A DNA stretch of 28,600 nucleotides from Lewinellaceae bacterium (GTDB lineage Bacteria > Bacteroidota > Bacteroidia > Chitinophagales > Saprospiraceae). Every line of letters starts with the position of its first letter. The first letter of the stretch is position 1. This document shows, one piece after another, positions 1 to 7,937 of this stretch. The translations under genes were made by a program, and so were the position numbers. The stretch spans positions 1-28,600 of the forward strand of contig JADJUJ010000005.1 of assembly GCA_016710765.1 (NCBI GenBank), in the 5' to 3' direction. Below the pieces are notes generated by a model. That model saw only the letters and a program-made list of their open reading frames with translations. It did no database searches and had not been told where the DNA came from.

Positions 1-701
1 GCCAAAATTTAGGACTGAAACGGGCAAGGCTGTCTTCACGCTCAAAGGACACTCTTCTTCTGTCAGTAGCGTTGCCTTTTCCCCGGACGGCAAACGCCTC
101 GCCACAGGCGCTTTGAGGAGACCAGAATTTGGGATTCGGAAACGGGCAAGGCAGACCTCACGCTCCAAGACAACTCGCAACGTCAATAGCGTTGCCTTTT
201 CCGGACGGCAAACGCCTCGCCACAGGCGCTAATGAGACTAAAATTTGGGATTCGGAAACGGGCAAAGGCAGACCTCACGCTCGATGTCCACTCTTCCAAT
301 ATCAATAGCGTTGCCTTTTCCCCGGACGGCAAACGCTTGGCAACAGGGTCTTTCGACAATACGGCAAAAATCTGGGACTTAACACCTCGGAAGCGATTTG
401 AGTATAGGCGCCTAAACCTCGCTGGCCTCAGCCTGACACAACTCTCGAATACGGTCTCGACAACCTCCTCGATCTATTCCTGACAACGAAACCAAACTCA
501 TCTCCACCCGAGAAGTCTGGCAAATAGCCGCCTTCGCTGACCTATATGCCGATAAACTCGCTAAAGCCTCCCCAAACAAGCCGATCACGACCGAGCCCTA
601 CGCCTCTACCGTGCCTGCCTGTCGCACAACGTGGACAACGCCTACTTCCAAGAGAGAAAATAGCCGACTTGGAAAAAGCGTGGAAGGAAAAAACGGAGTG
701 A
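1..701 (+). CDS. WD40-repeat protein, C-terminal part (5' end outside window, frameshifted)
   Basis: Three WD40 repeats are visible. The text VAFSPDGKRLATG recurs at about nt 71, 191 and 310, each followed by a broken KIWD-type strand. WD40 repeats form beta-propellers that act as protein interaction platforms, and in Bacteroidota they often end large NACHT/AAA-type ATPases; no ATPase part is visible here. After the propeller, the pieces LDNLLDLF, REVWQIAAFADLYADKLAKA and KIADLEKAWKEKTE read as a helical C-terminal tail ending at TGA 699-701. The tail needs at least three frame changes (near 470-490, 590 and 660). The repeat spacing of 119-120 bp, against the 126 bp expected for 42 codons, also points to lost bases. 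The start lies upstream of the window. Family confidence is good; the function is unknown. Confidence 0.75.
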
Positions 702-764
702 GTCGAGAGTATCCTTGATAGAACCAAAGAAAATGAATAAATATAAATGGAGATATCATTTTCG

Positions 765-823
765 TGGGCGTCAACCGCCCGCTAAACGCAGCAGGTTTGA
801 CAAACCATGCCCCCGTTATCTGC
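765..823 (+). other. Double-hairpin element upstream of the AT-rich gene
   Basis: Two short perfect hairpins lie side by side: GGGCG-TCAAC-CGCCC (766-780) and GGTTT-GAC-AAACC (about 794-806), the second flanked by GCA/TGC. The block ends with CGTTATCTGC. It sits exactly where GC content falls from about 50% to under 30%. The layout faintly resembles an integron attC site, but the outer core sites do not pair convincingly, so the role is unknown. Confidence 0.3.
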
Positions 824-897
824 TATCACATGAAAACATACTAATATTTAATATATGCAGAATAATTAAAAACAATTATAAAACCCAAAAGAGAAAA

Positions 898-1595
898 ATG
901 AAAAACAATTTACTATTTCTATTTCATATTTTAATCATTTTTTTATCTCATGTCAGAATAATGAGTCAAATAAAAACTTAAGTCAAAATGATTTCACGAA
1001 TATAAAATCGTTGGACAGTCTCATTAATGCAACTCCACAATCTAATGATTCACTCTTTTTAGGTTTTACAATTGGAATGACAAAAATTGATTATAAAAAT
1101 CATATTGATAAGTTAATTGGGGAAGGAAAAGTCATTTCATTCTCTGAATCAAATAGGATTACATCCTCTTTTGGAAATTTTGACTTAGTGAGGGCTATAC
1201 CCTTTAAAACTAGTATCTCTTTAAAGGGTTTCTGATAAAACTGCTACAGGGAATGGACGGTATTTTAGAACCAATTTATGATGAAGAAGAAAAATTAGTG
1301 AAGGCTGAATATATTACCAATTGAGGATTGGATGATGTAGCAACTGGTGATCAAAATTGGTTAGAATCTAAAATAAAGGAAAGTTCGAAAAGGCTTAAGA
1401 ATGAAAACTAAATCTGGTCTGTGATAATGATATAACTAAAGCAGTACTTTTTACGTGAGAAAGGGTGATCTGGTTATTTATGATAATGGAGTGACAATTA
1501 CTTATACAGACCTTAAAACTATTTATAAAGAAATATTGTCAAAGATTATAGAAAAAGAAAATATTGAGAAGCAGAATAAGACTATAAAATTTTAG
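898..1595 (+). CDS. AT-rich hypothetical lipoprotein (frameshifted)
   Basis: The start MKNNLLFLFHILIIFLSH is a signal peptide. Restoring one T near nt 950 makes the next residues C-QNNESNKNLSQNDF, so LSHC is a likely lipobox and the protein a lipoprotein. The middle part (about 1011-1235) reads FLGFTIGMTKIDYKNHIDKL, a pattern seen in small periplasmic Bacteroidota proteins of unknown function. The C-terminal part reads GDLVIYDNGVTITYTDLKTI and ends at TAG 1593-1595. At least three frame breaks lie between 1200 and 1480. Codon use is far more AT-rich than any other gene in the window, which suggests horizontal acquisition. The IS element begins 26 bp after the stop. The function is not recognised. 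Confidence 0.55.
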
Positions 1596-1702
1596 TTCCA
1601 TCTGAAACCTCACCACCAATTTGACCCGTCCTAAAAAAAGTTTACAATTAGATTAGTTATTATCATTATTTGTTTTTTCTTTTTTGCTTCTTTTTTCTTT
1701 TG

Positions 1703-2624
1703 TTAGCCCGTGTTAATATGTGAAGAACTCGCGTTTGATTCTTGAGGTTCTCTGGTAGAACGATAGTAGTTTTTCCAGCGTCTTTTTAGTTCTCCGCCTC
1801 CTTGGTGCGCAACATTTGGTGTCAGCATATTCAGGCTCAAATGTGGCCGTTCGTTGTTGTAAATGTGGATAATTTGTGGAATGATTTTACGCATACCGGA
1901 CTTATCCATTTTACCCAGTTCATACAACCATTCATCCTTCAAAATACCGTTGACACGTTCGGCGATGGCATTCTCAAGCGGATCGCCGTTTTCGGTCATA
2001 CTAATCCCTATGTTTCGTTTGTTCAGGGCTTTCACATACTTGTCTGAGCAATACTGCACTCCGCGGTCGGGTGGTGAATCAATCCAGAGCAGTTCTCTTT
2101 CATTGGCTTGGGAGGGCCATTTGCAAAGCATCTACGGCATTGTCCGCCTCCAGGTTGTCAGCGATGTTGAAGCCCAGAATCTTTTCGAATAGGCATCAGT
2201 TATCAAAATAAATACAAAAAGCCTTCTGTGGTTTCCAAATACGTGATATCACTCACCCAGAGTTGATTAGGGCCAATTGGTTCAAAGTGCGGAATCAAAT
2301 TGGGGTATTTCCTTAACCAATGGCTGCTATAGGTCGTTCGTGCCCCGTTTCGACGCCGTCGTACCAATGGATTATTGCTTTGGAAGCATATCAAAAAGAG
2401 CATCCCTGCCTATCGTAATCCCTTGTCCTTCCAACATAACCAATAACTTCCTGCCTCCGATTCGTGGTTGCCGGCGCCGTATATCGCTAACCCGGCTCAC
2501 GATACAATGTTCCTCTACTGCTTGTTTATAGATGACCTGCTGCCTTTGGTAAAAGGCCTGGCGACTCTTGTCAAACAACCCACACAATCGCCCCAGGGGG
2601 CACTCGTGGATGTAGGTCCTTCAT
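1703..2624 (-). CDS. IS3-family transposase OrfB (DDE integrase core, frameshifted)
   Basis: This is the catalytic transposase subunit with an rve-type DDE core. The likely start is the ATG at 2624 (MKDLHPRVPPG), which overlaps the end of orfA, as in related IS elements. Residues in order: CGLFDKSRQAFYQRQQ; an HTH_21-like stretch RRRQPRIGGRKLLVML; then NQLWVSDITYLET (first catalytic Asp), SPPDRGVQYCSDKYVKAL (second Asp) and GDPLENAIAERVNGILKDEW (catalytic Glu), followed by the conserved HIYNNERPHLSLNMLTP. All three acidic residues are present. Frames break near 2600, 2375-2400, 2140-2200 and 2070. The number of breaks matches the rest of the window, so an intact gene in the real genome is plausible. 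Confidence 0.88.
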
Positions 2625-2968
2625 TTTTGGGCCGTTTGACACCAGACTTTTTTTCGATCGGAATATTAAATTCCTCTTCCGCTATCTTTACCATCAACTG
2701 GTAGGCTTCCCGACGCAAGCGTTCGTCCTCCAATTCGCGCCTCAGCAGCGCCAATTCGACCTTAACGATCCCAATTCGTCCGATTCATGCTTTTTGTTTG
2801 CCATTGTAAGGTACCTGTAGACGCAAAATTTATCAATCCATCGTGATATCGTCATGCTTCCACCTATCTTGTATTTACGTCGGTAGTACTCTATGCTTTC
2901 TTTGCCCGATATAATCTCGTTTACTACACGTCTTTTGTAGTGATCCGAGTAACGCTTACTTCTTTCAT
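2621..2968 (-). CDS. IS3-family transposase OrfA (HTH protein, frameshifted)
   Basis: This is the DNA-binding subunit made from the first frame of IS3 elements. Reading from ATG 2968 with one A restored gives MKESKRYSDHYKRRVVNEI, then SIEYYRRKYKIGGSMTISRW, a HTH_Tnp_1-like helix-turn-helix. A leucine-zipper-like region follows (LALLRRELEDERLRREAYQL), then EEEFNIPIEKKSGVKRPK. If one A is missing in the A5 run at about 2625-2629, the reading ends in KK-stop inside an ATGA overlap with orfB, the usual orfA/orfB junction. As written, the frame instead runs on to 2515. Frames also break near 2960 and 2760. Confidence 0.75.
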
Positions 2969-3045
2969 CTTTGTCCTTTTTGTTTACAGTTTGTGTAAAC
3001 CGATTTCAGGACAAGTCAGAATTTCTCCATTCCTGATTACTCCCC

Positions 3046-4525
3046 ATGTCCCACCCCCACCACATCACCCTCATCGGCGCCGGCATCATGAGTGCCACCC
3101 TGGGCGTTTTGCTGAAAAAACTCCTGCCCGATGCCCACATCACCATATTTGAGCGGCTCGGCCAGGTGGGCGCCGAGAGCTCCGATGCCTGGAACAATGC
3201 TGGTACGGGCCACGCCGCCTACTGCGAACTGAATTATACCCCCGAAGGCCCCGATGGCGCGGTCGACATCAAAAAAGCACTCCACATCAGCGCGTCCTTC
3301 GAGGTGTCGAAGCAGTTGTGGGCCTACCTGAAGGCCGAGGGCCATCTGCCGCAGTCGGAGGCTTTTATCAACGACATCCCGCACATGAGTTTCGTGTGGG
3401 GTGCGGAAAATGCGGCTTTTTTGCAAAAGCGGCACGCCGCCATGACGCCCTACGCGCTGTTCGAAGACATGCTGTTCAGCACCGATGCCGCACAGGTTGC
3501 CGAATGGGTGCCCCTGATGATGCAGGGCCGCGACCCGCAGCAAAGCGTTGCCGCCACCCGCATGAACATCGGAACGGATGTGAACTTCGGGGCCATCACC
3601 CGGGGAATGATCGCCTACCTGCAACGCTGCGAGGGCGTCACCCTGCAACTCGGCCACCAGGTGAACGAACTGACCAAAATCCACGATGGCCGCTGGAAAC
3701 TCGACGTGGAGCAGCGGTCCACCAAAAAAGACGGGGAGCACATTACCGATTTTGTGTTCATCGGCGCGGGCGGAGCCGCCATCCCCCTGCTCGAAAAGAG
3801 CGACCTTGCCGTCGGCCGCGGCATCGGCGGCTTCCCCATCAGCGGACAATGGCTGCGCTGCAACAACCCGGAGGTCATCGCACAGCACCAAGCCAAAGTG
3901 TACGGCAAGGCCGCCGTGGGCGCACCGCCCATGTCGGTGCCGCACCTCGACACCCGCATCATGGATGGCCAAAAGGCGCTGCTTTTCGGTCCGTATGCCG
4001 GCTTCAGCACAAAATTTCTCAAAAACGGCTCCTACCTCGACCTCTTCCTCTCGCTCGAGGCGCACAACATTTGGCCAATGCTCTCGGCGGGTGCACACAA
4101 CCTCCCGCTTACCAAATACCTGGTGCAGCAAGTGTTCCAATCGCCCGAAGACCGCTTCGAACTGCTCCAGCAGTATTACCCCCATGCCCGCTTTGAGGAT
4201 TGGGAACTGGCCATCGCCGGGCAGCGGGTACAGGTCATTGAAAAAGACCAGGAAGAAGGCGGCGTGCTCAAGTTCGGCACCGAAATCGTAACGGATCCCG
4301 ATGGCTCGCTGGCGGCCCTGCTGGGCGCTTCGCCGGGGGCCTCCACCTCCGTGTCCATCATGCTGGGCTGCTGAAAAATGCTTCCCGAAGGAGATGAACT
4401 CCAGCCCCTGGCAGCAGAAAATCCGGGAGATGATACCCACTTATGGGCAGTCGCTGGTGCAGGACGCGGCCCTGTGCCGGCGGGAGCGGGAACGGACGGG
4501 GGAGGTGTTGAAGTTGACGGATTGA
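3046..4525 (+). CDS. mqo: Malate:quinone oxidoreductase
   Basis: This FAD-dependent, membrane-associated enzyme oxidises malate to oxaloacetate and passes electrons to the quinone pool, as an alternative to NAD malate dehydrogenase in the TCA cycle. Residues 6-20 hold the FAD-binding motif ITLIGAGIMSATLG. Family blocks follow: WNNAGTGHAAYCELNYTP, MNIGTDVNFGAITR, FIGAGGAAIPLLEKS, GGFPISGQWLRC, KVYGKAAVGAPPMSVPHLD and LLFGPYAGFSTKFLK. The written frame stops at 4374. The neighbouring frame continues with LEKCFPKEMNSSPWQQKIRE and IPTYGQSLVQDAALC to TGA 4523-4525. The rebuilt length of about 493 residues is normal for Mqo, so the stop is an indel artefact near 4370. No strong Shine-Dalgarno is seen. 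The IS element ends only 27 bp upstream, so the native promoter may have been displaced. Confidence 0.95.
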
Positions 4526-4550
4526 AGCCCCCGCTTATTCCCACCGGGAA

Positions 4551-5080
4551 GTTCCCGCCGCCGCCTCAACGAGGCGGCAGCCCCCCCGCGGCCTGTCCGT
4601 GTCGATCCGCCGACGGCGGGGAGACATCTCATCATGCTGATATGACACCTCCAATTTAACTGGTGCTGTTTATAACGTTGTGTAGTTCCTCGCCACCGCC
4701 TCAACGAGGCGGCAGCCCTCCCCCCGCGGCCTGTCATGTCGATCCGCCGACGGCGGGGAGACATCTCATCATGCTGATATGACACCTCCAATTTAACTGG
4801 TGCTGTTTATAACGTTGTGTAGTTCCCGCCGCCGCCTCAACGAGGCGGCAGCCATCCCCGCGGCCTGTCATGTCGATCCGCCGAAGGCGGGAGACATCTC
4901 ATCATGCTGATATGACACCTCCAATTTAACTGGTGCTGTTTATAACGTTGTGTAGTTCTCGCCGCCGCCTCAACGAGGCGGCAGCCCCCTCCCCCGGCCT
5001 GTCATGTCGATCCGCCGAAGGCGGGGAGACATCTCATCCTGCTGATAAGACATCTCCAAGCTTTACTGGTGCTGTTTGTT
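4551..5080. repeat. Four tandem ~134-bp units, each with two GC-rich hairpins
   Basis: Units begin at 4551, 4685, 4822 and 4955 (134, 137, 133 and about 126 bp). Each holds a first hairpin, GCCGCCTC-AAC-GAGGCGGC (8-bp perfect stem; 4560-4578 in unit 1). After a C/G-rich spacer comes a second hairpin with stem CCGCC/GGCGG, whose loop is GAC in units 1-2 and GAA in units 3-4. An AT-richer segment then carries GACATCTCATCATGCTGATA and ends in ACTGGTGCTGTTTATAACG. The fourth unit is the most diverged in its tail. The reading frames through it are repetitive shadows, so I see no gene. The array fills most of the gap between mqo and the next gene; its function is unknown. Confidence 0.93.
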
Positions 5081-5158
5081 TCCGCCAGCAAGTCCCAAAA
5101 AAACGCATCTTGTATCCTCAAGGCAAGGCCTCTCTTTCCACCGCTAAAGCAATCCAAC

Positions 5159-6464
5159 ATGATCCGCAGTCATACACGCTTCCAATTCCTCATTTTTCCC
5201 CTCTTTTTTGTGTTTTCGGGCGCACAGGCGCAGTCCTGCCCATCCATTTTGAAGCAGATGTTACCACCGCCAATTTTGAAAATTTTGATGGCGGAACCCG
5301 CAACGGTAATCCCCAACCCAAACCCATCGGGCAGCAATACCAGTTCCACGGTAGCGCAAATCGTGCGCAATGGCGGGCAGGTTTGGGCAGGCAGCAAACT
5401 GCAACTGGCCAGTAACCTCGATTTTACCACCTTCAACACCCTTTCCATGAAGGTTTTTACCACGGCGCCAATCGGTACCACCATCCGGTTAAAATTGGAA
5501 GGGGCTGGTGCCGCCGAAAGGGATGTCCAAACAACGGTTACCAACGCCTGGGAAACCTTGCATTGGGATTTCACCGGCGAGCCTACTGCTTTCAACTACC
5601 TCGTGTTCATGTTTGATTATGGCCAGCTCGGCAACGGCTCAGCCAGCTCTACCTTCCTTTTCGACGACATAGAGCAGCTGTTTGGCGGCACGCAGATCAA
5701 TTTGCCGGTAAATTTTGAGGGTACTACGGTCAATTACACCACGACCGACTTCGGTGGCAATGTTTCCACTTTGGTACCGGACCCAACAGACCCCAGCAAC
5801 CACGTCATCCAGGCCATCAAAACCAATATGGCGGCCACCTGGGCCGGAACGACCATCGGTACCCCGGCCGGTTTTGCCGACAACATACCCTTAACCCTCT
5901 CCGATTCGAAAATGACCGTACGCGTATGGTCGCCCGATGCCGGCATCCCCGTACGCCTGAAAGTCGAAGACTCTGACGACGCAACGCATACCTGCGAAAC
6001 AGAAACCAATACCAGCGTCGCAGGGGCCTGGGAAACCCTGGAGTTCAACTTTGCCAACCAGGCGCCGGGCACCGAATTGCTGAGCATTGGCCTGAGCATG
6101 GGCTGGACCTACAACATGGCATCGATTTTTTTTAACTTTAATACCGATGGCATGACCGCCGGTGAAAAGACCTATTATTTTGATGACGTGCAATTCGGAG
6201 ATTTAAGTACGGGCACGCAGCTGGCCGATTTTGCCGCGCTGCGGGTATTTCCAAATCCCGCCGCCAACAAATGGATCGTTTCACTGGAAAGCCAGCAGAT
6301 CAACACGGTCGAGGTGTTTGACATGCTTGGCCGGCAAATCCTCCTTGTTTTTCCCAACCAAGAGACTGTCGAAATAGATGCCTCCAGCCTTAAAGCCCGG
6401 AAATTATATGGCTAAAATCACGACCAATGCCGGGAGCAACTTCGTATCCTTGATCAAGGCCTGA
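5159..6464 (+). CDS. Secreted two-domain protein with T9SS type A sorting domain
   Basis: The start at 5159 gives a clean signal peptide (MIRSHTRFQFLIFPLFFVFS, then GAQAQ). Two homologous domains follow. Domain 2 (about residues 190-380) reads LPVNFEGTTVNYTTTDFGGN, WAGTTIGTPAGFAD, VRVWSPDAGIPVRLKVEDSD and EKTYYFDDVQF, a beta-rich module often joined to glycoside hydrolases in Bacteroidota. Domain 1 (about 25-185) has the same order (VWAGSKLQLAS, TIRLKLEGAG, FDDIEQLF). Its opening is written in the wrong frame; the other frame gives CPIHFEADVTTANFENFDGG. The C-terminus LRVFPNPAANKWIVSLES is a T9SS type A sorting signal. The frame breaks near 6400; the true end GNYMAKITTNAGSNFVSLIK stops at 6464. 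A surface or secreted carbohydrate-binding role is inferred; no catalytic motif is seen. Confidence 0.8.
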
Positions 6465-6532
6465 TCCTGCGTTTTGTAAGCGGGAAAGTCCGGGAAGCGC
6501 ATTCCCAGCCAGATAAATGTTACCTTGTCTCC

Positions 6533-7604
6533 ATGAGCCAAGCCCTCCCCTATACCCCACCCGACCCGAGCCCATCAGCTCCGCCGTAGAAACGACGCCG
6601 TATGGCAACGAGGAAGACATGCCGGCAGCCTTTGACGCTTTACTGGCGGGCGGGTACGTCTTGGTGGAAGGGTTGTACAGCAACGGGTTGTCGATGTTGT
6701 ATGCAATTCAGGCGCACCTGCGCCAAAAACACCCCGGACAATCGTTTCCCGAACAGCGGGCATACCGCACGGAATTCCGGCAATTGTCGAACCTGGTGCT
6801 CCTGCAGGTGCACGACCACCAGCTGCTGGTCAATAAAGCGCCGCAGATTGGCTGGCTGGAAAAATTATACCCCGAAACGGAGGATTTCCTGCTGAGTTTC
6901 CCGCAAATCCAGGGGCTTGAACAGCGCCTGGCAATGGTACCAAAAAGGCGTCAGCATCCCCGGGATCAGAAACAAGGTGCATCCGTATTACGGGGTGTAT
7001 TTTCCCACGCGGTTTGAGCACCTGCAACTTTTCGACAACTGGTTAAAACGCTACGAAGGCCCCAAAAAATCGGCCATCGACGTCGGGATCGGAAGCGGGT
7101 GCTCTCCCTGCTGTTGATCCAGCACGGTTTTCAAAAATCATTCGGCACCGACACAAACCCCAACGCCATCATTGGCCTGCAAGAGTCGATGGCGGGCACC
7201 AAGTTGTCGCGCAAAATCGAACTTGATTTTGCCCACCTCTTCGGCAAATGGGTTAAACCAACGGAACTTATCGTTTTTAATCCGCCCTGGCTGCCCTCCT
7301 CGGAGGAGTTGGACCGGCTTGATGAGGCCATTTATTACCCCCACAGTTGTTTCCCGAATTTTTCGAGGAAGCAAAAAAACGCCTGCTGCCCGACGGCCGA
7401 CTGCTGCTGTTGTTCTCCAACCTGGGGCAAATCACCAAGGTCGCCACAGAGCATCCCATTGAAAAAGAACTCCTGGATGGCAACCGCTTCGAACTGGAAA
7501 AATGCTTCAAAAAATCGGTGAGGGCCGCCTCCGAAAACACCAACAGAAACCAGCATTGGCGCGCGGAGGAAGAGGTGGAATTGTGGGTATTGCGGCATAA
7601 ATAG
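6533..7604 (+). CDS. SAM-dependent methyltransferase with NPPW motif (PrmC/HemK-like fold, frameshifted)
   Basis: A helical N-terminal part (about nt 6590-6930: DMPAAFDALLAGGYVLVEGL) precedes a Rossmann methyltransferase core. The AdoMet-binding motif I is AIDVGIGSGCLSLLLIQHGF, rebuilt across a break near 7100, followed by GTDTNPNAIIGL. The motif ELIVFNPPWLPSS corresponds to the (N/D)PP(Y/F/W) motif of enzymes that methylate amide or amino nitrogens, as in PrmC/HemK and N6-adenine methylases. It ends KRLLPDGRLLLLFSNLG and VELWVLRHK. Breaks occur near 6580, 6930, 7100 and 7350. The likely start MSQALPYTPPDPSP is at 6533. The substrate cannot be told: a glutamine in a protein, an RNA base or a small molecule are all possible. 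Confidence 0.72.
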
Positions 7605-7937
7605 GGGGGGGCGTGTAGCAGATCTCCTCCCATCAAATCGTTAGGTTGATCCGCTACTGGCGATAGCGCTAACCGTGCCACCCAAAGGGGTTCCAGCCCC
7701 AGGACATTTCTGTTGGCTATAATAATTTCACCCCGCTGGGGTTCACTGAAATCGTCATTTCTTATTGAGTTTGTTTATCAGCCTGAAGCGGGATGAACAG
7801 ATCTTTGTGCCTCAGGTAAAACCCTCTTATGTACCTGCGCCGTAAATTTCTATCCTGCAGGGCTCCCTATTTTTGATGGCATGCCAGATCTCGCAAAAAA
7901 AAGTATATTTGTTGGTTTTTGAAAAAATAATAATGAC
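7605..7937. other. Non-coding gap with hairpins
   Basis: No gene is seen in these 333 bases. At 7644-7674 there is an interrupted inverted repeat, GGTT..CGCTA..TAGCG..AACC, which could form a hairpin after the methyltransferase stop, but without a T-run. At about 7681-7745 a block with AAAGGGGTTCCAGCCCC and ACCCCGCTGGGGTT forms several short GC stems around an AT-rich core; it looks like a degraded palindromic intergenic repeat. The last 40 bases hold the promoter-like box described separately. Confidence 0.5.
7904..7911 (+). promoter_or_regulatory. -7 box of a Bacteroidota-type promoter (TATATTTG)
   Basis: TATATTTG matches the TAnnTTTG -7 consensus of the Bacteroidota housekeeping sigma factor. 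It ends 26 bp before the ATG of the lipase-like gene at 7938. No TTTG lies at the ideal 19-bp spacing; the nearest is at 7872-7875. The assignment rests on the -7 match and position only. Confidence 0.45.

Larger units (their letters stand above)
1622..3018 (-). mobile_element. IS3-family insertion sequence, about 1.4 kb, complete
   Basis: The element is bounded by imperfect 25-bp terminal inverted repeats. The left end starts TGACCCGTCCTAAAAAAAG at 1622. The right end, read on the minus strand from 3018, starts TGACTTGTCCTGAAATCGG. Both continue into GTTTACA. The ends begin TG and finish CA, as usual for IS3. Inside are orfA and orfB on the minus strand in the standard overlapping arrangement. 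AATT flanks the left end (1618-1621) and also occurs at 3020-3023, so a 4-bp target duplication is possible if one base is misplaced at the right end. The element lies between the AT-rich lipoprotein gene and mqo. Confidence 0.88.

Noticed and set aside
3037..4440. Long open frame on the minus strand (467 codons)
   Set aside because: It is fully antisense to mqo, whose protein matches its family end to end. The minus product is rich in Gly/Val/His shadow text typical of GC-rich antisense frames.
4441..4791. Minus-strand frame with repeated peptides across the tandem repeats
   Set aside because: The peptides only mirror the DNA repeats and change frame between units because unit lengths are not multiples of three.
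4551..5080. CRISPR array
   Set aside because: Units are about 134 bp, almost identical over their whole length, with no short repeat/unique spacer alternation and no cas genes nearby.
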